Below are positions 1-7,687 of a stretch of 64,000 nt of DNA, piece after piece (positions within the stretch are counted from its first letter, which is position 1; each line of letters starts with the position of its first letter). Made by a program: the position numbers and the translations under genes. Location of the stretch: positions 62,001 through 126,000 of the forward strand of contig NZ_WWCS01000003.1 in the NCBI RefSeq assembly GCF_009857535.1, given 5' to 3'. This DNA comes from Duganella margarita. Lineage in GTDB: Bacteria; Pseudomonadota; Gammaproteobacteria; Burkholderiales; Burkholderiaceae_D. A model generated the notes under the pieces. That model saw only the letters and a list, made by a program, of their open reading frames with translations, had not been told where the DNA came from and searched no databases.

Positions 1-309
1 CAGCCGTTCTACAAGGAGCGCCTGCAGGCGCTGCACGGCCTTGACGTGGTGGTGCCGACACCAGCGGACCGGGAGACCGTTCATCGCATTATCTACGACG
101 AACTGTGCCTCGGCTCCATCGTCGACGCTTCGCGCGATGCATACCGCCGCATCATCGCCGGGCTGGTGGCCCAAGGCGCGCAAGCGGTCATCCTCGGCTG
201 CACCGAAATCTCGCTGCTGGTGACGCAGCAGGACGCCAGCGTGCCGCTGTTTGACACCACCGCGATCCACGCCCACGGCGCCGCCTTGTGGGTGCTCGCG
301 CAAGCTTGA
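1..309 (+). CDS. Aspartate/glutamate racemase family protein, C-terminal part (5' end outside window)
   Basis: The reading frame is open from base 1, so the gene starts before the window and only the last 102 residues are seen. They contain the family signature GCTE, with the Cys codon at 199-201; in PLP-independent amino-acid racemases (RacX/YgeA, Asp/Glu/hydantoin racemase superfamily) this is the second catalytic cysteine. The first catalytic cysteine lies in the unseen N-terminal domain. The end of the protein (FDTTAIHAHGAALW) also fits the family. The expected reaction is cofactor-independent racemisation of an acidic or related amino acid in the cytoplasm. Substrate cannot be judged from this part; hydantoin or arylmalonate relatives are less likely because of the GCTE form. 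Confidence 0.85.
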   Translation, partial: QPFYKERLQALHGLDVVVPTPADRETVHRIIYDELCLGSIVDASRDAYRRIIAGLVAQGAQAVILGCTEISLLVTQQDASVPLFDTTAIHAHGAALWVLAQA

Positions 310-372
310 AACGCAGGCGGCTGGCCGTCGCCGTTATACTCTGCATTTAAGCCTCACCACTATGGAGTCAAC

Positions 373-1005
373 ATGAAACTGATCGGTATGCTGGATTCAC
401 CTTACGTCCGCCGCGTGGCGGTGTCCTTGCAGTTGCTGGGACTGAAGTTCGAGCATCAGTCGCTGTCGGTGTTCAGCACGTTCGAGCAGTTTCGGCAGAT
501 TAATCCGGTGGTCAAGGCGCCGACCCTGCTCGATGAGGAAGGCAATGCGTTGATGGACTCCACGCTGATCCTGCAATATGCCGAATCCATCGCCCGCCCG
601 TCGGCACGCCGCACGCCGTCCATGCCGACCGAACTGATGCGCTCGCAGCGCCTGCTGGGCCTGGCGCTGGCGGCCTGCGACAAGGCGGTGCAGCTGGTCT
701 ACGAACGCCAGCTGCGTCCGGCGGAGAAGCTGCACCAGCCGTGGGCCGACCGCGTCATCCTGCAACTGCGCGCGGCGCTGGACGTGCTGGAAACCGAACA
801 GCAGCAGCAACCATTGGAAGCCACCAGCGCCGCCATGCCGCCGCCCGGCGTGATGCAGGCCATCACCTGGCACTTCATCCAGCAGATGCTGCCGGACGTG
901 GTGTCGGCCGCCGATTACCCGGCCTTGGCTGCGTATTCGCGCGAGGCGGAAGCGCTGCCGGAGTTCCGCGCCGCGCCGCACGGCGACAGCACTTACCAAG
1001 GCTGA
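373..1005 (+). CDS. Glutathione S-transferase family protein
   Basis: A 210-residue protein, the usual GST length. The N-terminal third is a thioredoxin-like domain: it opens with SPYVRRVAV at about residues 9-17, where Ser/Pro stands at the usual glutathione-activating position, then has a VKAPTLLD segment with the cis-Pro and an MDSTLIL segment that normally contacts the gamma-glutamyl group. The rest is the all-helical C-terminal domain. GSTs of this kind conjugate or reduce electrophiles with glutathione in the cytosol; the substrate is not predictable. A -10-like TATACT lies at 335-340, about 30 bases upstream, but no good -35 accompanies it, so I do not list a promoter. Confidence 0.88.
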   Translation: MKLIGMLDSPYVRRVAVSLQLLGLKFEHQSLSVFSTFEQFRQINPVVKAPTLLDEEGNALMDSTLILQYAESIARPSARRTPSMPTELMRSQRLLGLALAACDKAVQLVYERQLRPAEKLHQPWADRVILQLRAALDVLETEQQQQPLEATSAAMPPPGVMQAITWHFIQQMLPDVVSAADYPALAAYSREAEALPEFRAAPHGDSTYQG

Positions 1006-1020
1006 CTTGTCACACGTATA

Positions 1021-1836
1021 ATGACGTTTTCGTCACGAGTCTTGTCCTGGTTTATGCTGCGCCTTTCGCTTGTCTTTGCCTTGCTGGCCACCTCCGGCGT
1101 CCAGGCCGCCTGTCCGCCGGTACGCATCGGCTATATGGACCAGGACCGGCCGCCTTACTGGCTGGGCAAGGGCGCCGAGGTGCCGGACCCGCCCGGCGTG
1201 GCAGTCGATTACCTGCGCGCTGCTGCTGCCGCCGCGATTCCATGCCCGGTGCAGTTCGTGCGCCTGCCGGCCAACCGCCTGCGCATCGCGCTGCAAACCG
1301 GCGCCATCGACTATTTGCCGATCGAAGAACGCGCCGAGCTGCCGACCGAAGTGACGCTGCCGCGTGACCGTAACGGCGTGCTGGACCGCAGCCGCGCAGT
1401 CCATACCAGCATCATCGTGCTGGTGCGCGCCGCCGACCAGCTGCCGGCCGATACCGTTACGCCACGTTATTTCCAGGGCCGCGTGATTGGCGTGCCGTAC
1501 GGGGCACCGTACGCCGATACGCTGCGCGACGCCGGCATCAAGGTCGACGAGGGCGGACGCGACCTGGAAAGCAATGTCGGCAAGCTCAAGCTCAAGCGCG
1601 TGGACGGCGTGGCGCTGACGGTCGGCGCGGTCAGCGATATGGACCAGGCGATCGCCGAGCGTTACGGCACTGACGTGGTGCGCCTGCGCGTGCCGCTGTT
1701 CAGCAGCAATATCTGGCTGGCCACCAATCCGGCCTACTACACCGCTCACCGCGATCAGGTGGAAGCCGTCTGGACCTGGATGGCTACCCACCAGCAGGAG
1801 CTGAACAGTATGATGGCGAAATACTCCCGCAAATAA
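1021..1836 (+). CDS. Periplasmic substrate-binding protein (SBP family 3-like, amino-acid type)
   Basis: A 271-residue exported protein resembling the solute-binding proteins of polar amino-acid ABC transporters. After a hydrophobic N-terminus ending GVQA-A, the mature part begins CPPVRIGYMDQDRPPYW, the typical first strand and ligand-contact region, and later has the hinge-type segment VIGVPYGAPYADTL. No permease or ATPase gene is adjacent, so it may be an orphan receptor or sensor-type binding protein. Start choice is uncertain: ATG 1021 gives a long n-region, whereas ATG 1054 gives a classic signal peptide (MLRLSLVFALLATSG). A TATAAT sequence at 1017-1022 overlaps the first ATG; if it is a real -10, translation must begin at 1054. 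Confidence 0.75.
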   Translation: MTFSSRVLSWFMLRLSLVFALLATSGVQAACPPVRIGYMDQDRPPYWLGKGAEVPDPPGVAVDYLRAAAAAAIPCPVQFVRLPANRLRIALQTGAIDYLPIEERAELPTEVTLPRDRNGVLDRSRAVHTSIIVLVRAADQLPADTVTPRYFQGRVIGVPYGAPYADTLRDAGIKVDEGGRDLESNVGKLKLKRVDGVALTVGAVSDMDQAIAERYGTDVVRLRVPLFSSNIWLATNPAYYTAHRDQVEAVWTWMATHQQELNSMMAKYSRK

Positions 1837-1847
1837 GGATTTACCGC

Positions 1848-2378
1848 ATGGCAGTCACTTCCTACCTGAACACCACGCCGCAGCTGGGCGAGGGCCTGTA
1901 TCTGCATCCATCGGCGCAAGTGATTGGCGACGTCAGCGTCGGCAAGGATTGCTCGATCTGGTGCAACACGGTGCTGCGTGGCGACGTCAACCGCATCGTC
2001 ATCGGCAATTGCACCAATGTGCAGGATTTCGCCATGGGCCACGTGTCGCACAAGAACGACAAGAAGCCGGACGGCTCGCCGCTGATCATCGGCGACTATG
2101 TCACCATCGGTCACCAGGCCATGCTGCACGGCTGCACCATCGGCAACCAAGTGCTGATCGGCATGGCCGCCATCATCATGGACGACGTGGTGGTGCAGGA
2201 CCAGGTGATGGTCGGCGCCGGCAGCCTGGTATCGCCGGGCAAAGTGCTGGAGAGCGGCCACTTGTACGTCGGCCGGCCGGCGGTGAAGGTGAGGGCGCTG
2301 ACGCCGGAAGAAATCGCCTATCTGAAGTATTCTGCCGAGCACTACGTGCGCGTCAAGAACAACTACCTGGCGGGCTGA
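1848..2378 (+). CDS. Gamma-carbonic anhydrase family protein (hexapeptide-repeat, YrdA/PaaY type), copy 1
   Basis: A 176-residue left-handed beta-helix protein with hexapeptide repeats such as VIGDVS, VLRGDV, IIGDYV and [14 protein letters not shown]. Metal-binding histidines are present in the MGHVSH segment and in the GHQAMLHGC segment. Members are trimeric; some are weak carbonic anhydrases and others act as accessory or thioesterase-like proteins, so activity is unproven. It lies 11 bases after the binding-protein gene and meets the next gene tail to tail with no gap (2378/2379). A second, diverged family member is at 12619-13143; the two differ most in the loop after MGHVSH, where this copy has an insertion rich in Lys and Asp. 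Confidence 0.85.
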   Translation: MAVTSYLNTTPQLGEGLYLHPSAQVIGDVSVGKDCSIWCNTVLRGDVNRIVIGNCTNVQDFAMGHVSHKNDKKPDGSPLIIGDYVTIGHQAMLHGCTIGNQVLIGMAAIIMDDVVVQDQVMVGAGSLVSPGKVLESGHLYVGRPAVKVRALTPEEIAYLKYSAEHYVRVKNNYLAG

Positions 2379-2831
2379 TCAAAGACGATACGCCGTCAAC
2401 CACTGGCTGGCCGCCGCGCAGGCGGCCTGGCTGTCCGCAGCCGAGTGCATCGGCAAAAACACCGCCGCGCCTTTCAGCGTGCCACGGCCGGTCTGCACAC
2501 TGAGTCCGCCCTCGATGGCGCGCACTTCCAATATCTCCGTCCATTTATAGCGCGTTACCTGGCTGTCCTGGCCATCCTGGCCGGGCACCTGTACGTAGCG
2601 CAGGCCGTCTTCGTCGGCTGAAAAATATTCCACTTCCCGTTCCAGCGGCTGTGTATGCATCAGCCAGCCGCACGCCAGCGCGCCGGCCAGACTGATGGCC
2701 AGCGGCCAGATGGCGGTCAACCCCAGCGCTAGCACCGCGCCGCCAATCGCCACCAGCGCGCTGGCGGCCGGCGCCCAGCTCGGGCAGGTTGCGGCGGCCG
2801 TATTGGGCGTGGTCAAAGAAAGGCGTTCCAT
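2379..2831 (-). CDS. Small membrane protein of unknown function
   Basis: I do not recognise this 150-residue protein. It has a polar N-terminus of about 20 residues, then two closely spaced hydrophobic stretches (about residues 21-42 and 43-58) that should form a membrane hairpin, followed by a soluble tail of about 90 residues with a beta-rich, PH-like pattern (EVEYFSADEDGLRY, then YKWTEILEVRAIEGGLSVQT). A membrane hairpin with a small cytoplasmic beta-domain is common among uncharacterised proteobacterial proteins. It is convergent with the gamma-CA gene and divergent from the Fur-controlled receptor. The start ATG (2831-2829) has no strong ribosome-binding site upstream. Confidence 0.6.
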   Translation of the reverse strand: MERLSLTTPNTAAATCPSWAPAASALVAIGGAVLALGLTAIWPLAISLAGALACGWLMHTQPLEREVEYFSADEDGLRYVQVPGQDGQDSQVTRYKWTEILEVRAIEGGLSVQTGRGTLKGAAVFLPMHSAADSQAACAAASQWLTAYRL

Positions 2832-2876
2832 GCATCGATTGTAGCGGATTCATCAAGATTGATTGTCATTCCACTT

Positions 2877-2895
2877 GTAAATGAGAATCATTATT
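2877..2895 (+). promoter_or_regulatory. Fur box upstream of the haem-type TonB receptor
   Basis: The 19 bases GTAAATGAGAATCATTATT match the classical Fur consensus GATAATGATAATCATTATC at 15 of 19 positions, including the core ATGA-AATCATTAT. The site ends 73 bases before the chosen start of the receptor gene, where an iron-responsive operator is expected. Fur with Fe(II) would repress the receptor and its partner when iron is plentiful. Because the site covers the ATG codons at 2881 and 2894, those cannot be the translation start. Confidence 0.85.
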
Positions 2896-2968
2896 GTTAG
2901 GATGTCTGCTTTGCCAGCAATCGTCCATCTTCCGAGAGCCAGCCGTTCAACTTCTCTCTTGGAAAACT

Positions 2969-5287
2969 ATGATCGCTACCCCTACGGGCGCTCGGCATCG
3001 GGCCGCGCCACTGTCTCTTCACGTCCGCTCGGCCCTGCTGGTGATGCTGGGCGCCGCCATCCTGCCGGCGGTAGCGCAGGACGCGCCGGCCAAGTCCGCT
3101 TCCGAATTGTCGGAGATCCTGGTCAAGGCCAGGCGCGACGACGTCAACTCCACCAAGAACGGCAGCACCACCGTGCTGACCGCGCGCCAGCTGGAGCAGA
3201 ACAACGCCATCGACATGGCCAATATCGCCCGCTACTCGCCATTGGTGGCGGTGCCGTCGGCGGCCAGCGGCGGCGGCAATATCTGGGACGGCGCGGGCAA
3301 CACCGGCATCAACATCCGCGGCGTTGAAGGCAACCGCATCAGCCTGGAAGTGGACGGCATTTCGCTGCCGGATGCGGCCTCGCGTCCGGACGGCACCTCG
3401 AACAGCTCGTTCGGCATCGGCCGCGACTACTTCGATCCGGAAACCTTCCGCGAAGTGCGCATCGGTTCCGGCGCCAGCCCGACCGGCGGCGGCACGCCGG
3501 GTCTGGGCGGCTCGGTCTCCTTCATGACCAAGGACCCGGAAGACTACCTGGACGGTACCCGCAAGGTCTACGGCGAATACAAGTTCGGCCACACGTCTGA
3601 CCACGGCATGCGCCTGCATGCGGTGACCGGCGCCGCCGAAATCAGCCCGGGCCTGAAAGCCCTGATCGTGGTGGCGCACCGCACCGGCGACCAAGCGCTG
3701 ATCAACAGCACCGCGCCGTCCAATCCGGACGACTGGGATTCGACCGCCGTGCTGGCCAAGCTGAACTGGACCATCGCCAAAGGCCAGAAACTGGGCTTCA
3801 CCATCGACAGCTACAAGAACGAGCACAAGCGCGAATTTGACAACAAGGTCGGCGCCTCGTATCCGGATGGCGCGACGCAGAATTCCAACACCAAGCGCAA
3901 CCGCTTCAGCGTCGAGCATCAGTGGACCCCAGGCGGCATCGCGCTGTTCGACACGCTGGACACCAAACTGTTCACGCAAAAAGCCGAAGTGGTCGACCTG
4001 ACCCATGCCGACTACATCACCGGCGCGCAACCGTACGTACGTGACATCAACACCGGCTACTTCAACGACAGCAAAGGCATCGCCACCGACGCCACCAAGC
4101 AGCTGGCTCCCGGCAATCTGTTGAGCTACGGCGTCAGCTACGAGCAGCAGCAAACCCGCCGTCCATGGAGCGAAGACCGCGTGGTGGTCAGGACCGGCGT
4201 GCACCAGTACACGCTGAAGAACCGCATGGCCGACATGGACACCGACAAATTCGTCGCCTATGTGCGCGACGAGATCGGCTTCACGCTGGGCGGCAAGCAA
4301 GCCACGCTGACACCGGGCCTGCGCGGCGAACAGCGCAAGCTGACGCCGAAGAATCTGCAAAGCTACATCGTCGCCGTGCCGAGCGCGGCCAAGGAAATCA
4401 AGGAAGAAACCGATTCCTTCCTGACGCCATCGCTGAACCTGTCGGTGGAAGTGGCGCCCAACTTCAACGCCTTTGCGCAATACTCGCGCGGCACGCGCCT
4501 GCCGTCGGCGGCCGAGCGCACCGGCACCTACGACTCGTTCAGCTACACCGGCGCCGGCAACGGATACGCCGTGCTGGGCAATCCCAACCTGCAAAAGGAA
4601 ACCAGCAACGCCTTTGAAGTGGGCCTGAAAGGCGCGCCGACGCCGGGCGTGGAATTCAGCGCCTCGGTATTCGATACCCGTTACAGCAACTTCATCGAAT
4701 ACGCCACGCAGGCGCCGGACCCGGTCAACTACCCGACCATCACCTTCGGCCTGTACCGTCCGGAGAACATCGGCAAGGCCAATATTTACGGCGTGGAATT
4801 CAGCTCGAACTTCCAGCTGGGCCAGTGGCTGCCGGCGATGAAAGGCTACAGCGTCAACGTTGCGGCCGGCGCCTCCAAAGGCAGCTCGGAAAACACCGCC
4901 ACCGGCAAGAAAGCCGACCTGCCATCGGTGCAGCCGTACAAAGCCAACGCCACCTTCGCCTATGACGATCCGGCCCTGCGCGGCGGTGCGGCACTGACCG
5001 CCAGCACCGCGCGCGGCAAGCGTGCCGTCGGCGACGTGCTGACCGGCAGCGCCACCACCTTGTTCGATGTGCCCGGCTACAGCGTGCTGGACTTGACGGC
5101 GTACTGGAACATCAACCAGCACGTCACCCTCAGCGGTGGCGTCTACAACCTGGGCGACAAGAAATACTGGGACTACGCGTCGTCGCGCAGCCTGCCGGCC
5201 GGCACCACGGCCGCCACGCTGGCCGACATCGAACGCCAGACCCGTCCGGGTCGCAACTACGCATTCAACCTCAAAGTGATTTACTAA
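2969..5287 (+). CDS. TonB-dependent haem/haemoprotein receptor
   Basis: A 772-residue outer-membrane receptor. Starting at ATG 2969 gives a basic n-region, a hydrophobic core (ALLVMLGAAILPAVAQ) and cleavage before DAPAK; earlier in-frame ATGs lie in or near the Fur box. The plug has a TonB-box-like EILVKARR and typical NIRGVEGNRISLEVDGISLP and GLGGSVSFMTKDPEDYL segments, the latter characteristic of haemoglobin/haem receptors. The barrel carries a SRGTRLPSAAER segment and the NPNL motif (LGNPNLQKETSNAFEVGL), both seen in haem receptors. The barrel ends in Tyr (NLKVIY), as usual for outer-membrane insertion. The Fur box upstream and the HemS-like gene 10 bases downstream support haem uptake under iron limitation. 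A siderophore receptor is the main alternative. Confidence 0.85.
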   Translation: MIATPTGARHRAAPLSLHVRSALLVMLGAAILPAVAQDAPAKSASELSEILVKARRDDVNSTKNGSTTVLTARQLEQNNAIDMANIARYSPLVAVPSAASGGGNIWDGAGNTGINIRGVEGNRISLEVDGISLPDAASRPDGTSNSSFGIGRDYFDPETFREVRIGSGASPTGGGTPGLGGSVSFMTKDPEDYLDGTRKVYGEYKFGHTSDHGMRLHAVTGAAEISPGLKALIVVAHRTGDQALINSTAPSNPDDWDSTAVLAKLNWTIAKGQKLGFTIDSYKNEHKREFDNKVGASYPDGATQNSNTKRNRFSVEHQWTPGGIALFDTLDTKLFTQKAEVVDLTHADYITGAQPYVRDINTGYFNDSKGIATDATKQLAPGNLLSYGVSYEQQQTRRPWSEDRVVVRTGVHQYTLKNRMADMDTDKFVAYVRDEIGFTLGGKQATLTPGLRGEQRKLTPKNLQSYIVAVPSAAKEIKEETDSFLTPSLNLSVEVAPNFNAFAQYSRGTRLPSAAERTGTYDSFSYTGAGNGYAVLGNPNLQKETSNAFEVGLKGAPTPGVEFSASVFDTRYSNFIEYATQAPDPVNYPTITFGLYRPENIGKANIYGVEFSSNFQLGQWLPAMKGYSVNVAAGASKGSSENTATGKKADLPSVQPYKANATFAYDDPALRGGAALTASTARGKRAVGDVLTGSATTLFDVPGYSVLDLTAYWNINQHVTLSGGVYNLGDKKYWDYASSRSLPAGTTAATLADIERQTRPGRNYAFNLKVIY

Positions 5288-5297
5288 GGAGCTCGCC

Positions 5298-6467
5298 ATG
5301 AAACCCCACCATCGATTTGCCCTGGCGCTGACCGGCGCGTTGCTGATCTCGTCCGTGCCGGCGGCTGCAGCCAGTCTGGCCGAACGCTACGACGCGCTGC
5401 GCGCCGACCAGCCGAAGCTGGCGCTGCGCGACGCCGCCGCCAGGCTGAACGTCTCGGAAGCCGAACTGCTGGCCACCACCGGCCTCGGCAAGACCGTCAC
5501 GCGCTTGCAGGAAGGCGATAACGTGCCGCGCGAAATCATGCGCCGCGCGCTCGACCTGGGTACCGTGATGGCGCTGACACGCAATGAAAACGGCGTCATC
5601 GAACGCACCGGCGTCGCCACGCGCCTCAAGCCGCAGGAAGAAATCGCCGGCCTCGATGCCGACAAAGAGAAAGAGCGAGAAGCACGCCTGCGCAACATCG
5701 CCGGCGGCTACCTGGGCGGCGAGATCGACCTGCGCTTCACCTTTAAAAACTGGAAGTACGCGTTTGCAGTGGTACAGCCTGGCAAGGACGGCGCCGTCAC
5801 GCGCAGCCTGCAATTCTTCGACCAGAGCGGCAACGCCGCGCACAAGCTGTACGTCAAGAGCGACGCCGGCGTGGCGGTGTTTGACAAGATCGTGGCCGAC
5901 TTCCGCAATCCGGTGCAAAGCGCCGACCTGAAAGTGGAGGCAGCGCCGCTCAAGCCTGCCGTCAAGCCGGACAGTGCGATCGACGTCAAGGAATACCAGC
6001 TGGCGTGGAATGAACTGAACGATGTGCACCAGTTCAACCGTCTGGTGACCGAGTTCGGCATGTCGCGGGAACAGGCGCTGCGCCTGGGGCCGGTGGACAA
6101 GGTGCAGCCGATCACGCCGCAGGCAGTGCGCCAGTTGCTGGAAGAGTCGGCCAGGCAGAAGCTGGACATCATGGCCTTCCTCGGCAATGACGCCACGATC
6201 CAGATCTACAGCGGCAAGATCGTCAAGGTGCAGGAAGCCGGCGGCTTCTTCAACGTGCTCGATCCGGCGTTTAATTTGCACCTGCGCGACAGTGCCTTCC
6301 ACAGCGGCTACGTCATCAAGCGCGCCGGCGTGACGTCGGTGGAATTCTTTGACAAGAATGGCGACCTGGTAGTCAGCTTCTTCGGCGTCCGCGAGCGCAA
6401 CAAGCCGCAGCCGCAAAGCTGGGTCGACATGACCGCAGCCCTGCCAAAAGCCGACGCCAGCCGCTAA
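5298..6467 (+). CDS. HemS/ChuS-like hemin-degrading factor with a signal peptide
   Basis: A 389-residue protein with the two-lobe pattern of cytoplasmic haem-degrading/haem-carrier proteins (HemS, ChuS, PhuS, HmuS). The first lobe begins LAERYDALRADQPKL and has RDAAARLNVSEAELLAT; the second contains NDVHQF, where His244 corresponds to the haem-ligating histidine of HemS/ChuS, then LDIMAFLGN, FNVLDPAFNLHLRD and VEFFDKNGDLVVSFFGVRE. Unusually, the family sequence is preceded by about 25 residues (KPHHR, a hydrophobic FALALTGALLISS, then AAA-S) that look like a Sec signal peptide. Known members act in the cytosol, so this one may bind or process haem in the periplasm. It follows the Fur-controlled receptor by 10 bases and is presumably co-transcribed. 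No haem ABC permease or ATPase is nearby. Confidence 0.85.
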   Translation: MKPHHRFALALTGALLISSVPAAAASLAERYDALRADQPKLALRDAAARLNVSEAELLATTGLGKTVTRLQEGDNVPREIMRRALDLGTVMALTRNENGVIERTGVATRLKPQEEIAGLDADKEKEREARLRNIAGGYLGGEIDLRFTFKNWKYAFAVVQPGKDGAVTRSLQFFDQSGNAAHKLYVKSDAGVAVFDKIVADFRNPVQSADLKVEAAPLKPAVKPDSAIDVKEYQLAWNELNDVHQFNRLVTEFGMSREQALRLGPVDKVQPITPQAVRQLLEESARQKLDIMAFLGNDATIQIYSGKIVKVQEAGGFFNVLDPAFNLHLRDSAFHSGYVIKRAGVTSVEFFDKNGDLVVSFFGVRERNKPQPQSWVDMTAALPKADASR

Positions 6468-6484
6468 CAAAAACCCCGGGTTGG

Positions 6485-7687
6485 TTAGGCGAGGGCGGCG
6501 CGGCCCAGCGCGGGGTCGTCGGTGAAGAAGCCGTCGATGCCGGTGGCGATGTAGCGTTTGATTTCGGCGATCGAGCCGGCTTCGTTGCGGACGGCGTCGC
6601 CGGCGCTGTTGCGGAAGTCGGCGGCCAGGAAGTGGTTCTCCGGACGGAAAGTCCATGGCTCCACCCGCAGGCCGGCTTTGTGCGCATCTTCTACCAGCGA
6701 CGATGGCGCATCCAGCGAGCCGTCTTTTTTCAGCGGGATGATGCTGCGCGTCGGCGGCGCCACCACGTCGGCGTACTGGGCGATGTCGCGCAGGCCGGCC
6801 GGCGTGCACATCTGTGCGAAGGTCAGCGTGCCGCCGGCGGCCGCCACGTCCATCGGCCGCACATTCTCGCCGATCACCAGCTGCATCAGGCGCAGGTTGG
6901 CACGGCGGCCCAGCTTGCCGCGCAGGTATTTCAGGTTGGCCACTTCAAACGACTGGATCTCGATCGGGTTGCGGCGCGTGTAGTCGTGCGCGGCAATGAT
7001 CGCCAGGAAGCGGTCTTCCAGCGGCAGGCCGACGCTGGCGAAGTAGGTCGAGTGCTTCAGCTCCGGCACGATGCCGACGATGCGGCCGCGCGCCGCCGAT
7101 TCGGCCGCGACGAAGTCGATGATTTCCTCAAACGTCGCCACCTGGAACATGCCGTTGTACTGCGCGCTGCCCGGACGGTATTGCGGAATCCGCTCCACCG
7201 CGCGCAGCGTTTTCAGTTCGGCCAGTGTGAAGTCATCGACGAACCAGCCTTCGTGGGTTTCGCCGTCGATGGTTTTGCGGGTCTTGCGGCTGGCAAATTC
7301 CGGATGGCTGCTGACGTCGGTGGTCTCGCTCAGGAACGCTTCGTGGCGCGCCACCAGCACGCCGTCTTTGGTGCTCACCAGGTCCGGCTCGACATAGTCG
7401 GCGCCGTCGGCGATCGCCTTGGCGTACGAGGCCAGCGTGTGTTCGGGACGCAGCGCGCTGGCGCCGCGGTGGCCGAAGATCAGCGGACGCGGCTGCGCGA
7501 CGCCGACCGGACCAATGCCCGGCATGCCGGACAGGTCCGGCGTGGCGAACGGGCCCGGCGTCAGCATGCTGGCGGCGTGCGCCAGGCCCGGCAGCAGCAG
7601 GGCGGCGCCGGCCGCGCCGGTCGCCACTGCCGCAGTCTGGATGAAGCCGCGACGCGACAAGCGCGGAGGCAAATAAAGTTTAGTCAT
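6485..7687 (-). CDS. Tat-exported glycerophosphodiester phosphodiesterase (GlpQ-like)
   Basis: A 400-residue GDPD-family enzyme that hydrolyses glycerophosphodiesters to glycerol-3-phosphate and an alcohol. The N-terminus has a twin-arginine signal (LSRRGFIQ, hydrophobic stretch, AHAA cleavage region). The catalytic domain starts with FGHRGASALRPEHTLASY (HRG and PEHT, the family hallmark), followed by GADYVEPDLVSTKDGVLVARHE (metal-binding E and D, second catalytic His) and later VPELKHSTYF and EIQSFE. The C-terminal IDGFFTDDPALG is typical. Its ATG overlaps the TGA of the TonB receptor gene in a TGATG sequence, so translation is coupled to it. Export and the receptor partner point to scavenging of phosphodiesters in the periplasm. 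Confidence 0.92.
   Translation of the reverse strand: MTKLYLPPRLSRRGFIQTAAVATGAAGAALLLPGLAHAASMLTPGPFATPDLSGMPGIGPVGVAQPRPLIFGHRGASALRPEHTLASYAKAIADGADYVEPDLVSTKDGVLVARHEAFLSETTDVSSHPEFASRKTRKTIDGETHEGWFVDDFTLAELKTLRAVERIPQYRPGSAQYNGMFQVATFEEIIDFVAAESAARGRIVGIVPELKHSTYFASVGLPLEDRFLAIIAAHDYTRRNPIEIQSFEVANLKYLRGKLGRRANLRLMQLVIGENVRPMDVAAAGGTLTFAQMCTPAGLRDIAQYADVVAPPTRSIIPLKKDGSLDAPSSLVEDAHKAGLRVEPWTFRPENHFLAADFRNSAGDAVRNEAGSIAEIKRYIATGIDGFFTDDPALGRAALA

Noticed and set aside
335..340. TATACT as a promoter of the GST gene
   Set aside because: Single hexamer with no -35 partner.
1017..1022. TATAAT as a proven -10 of the binding-protein gene
   Set aside because: No -35 at a suitable distance. 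Recorded only as a reason to doubt the start at 1021.
2897..5299. 800-codon open frame on the minus strand opposite the haem receptor
   Set aside because: It mirrors a well-supported receptor gene; high-GC coding DNA often leaves the opposite strand open. The protein is Arg/Val/Gly-rich with no family feature.
6468..6484. Terminator between the convergent HemS-like and GDPD genes
   Set aside because: CCCCGGG has almost no loop and the T/A tracts are short; stem too weak to call.
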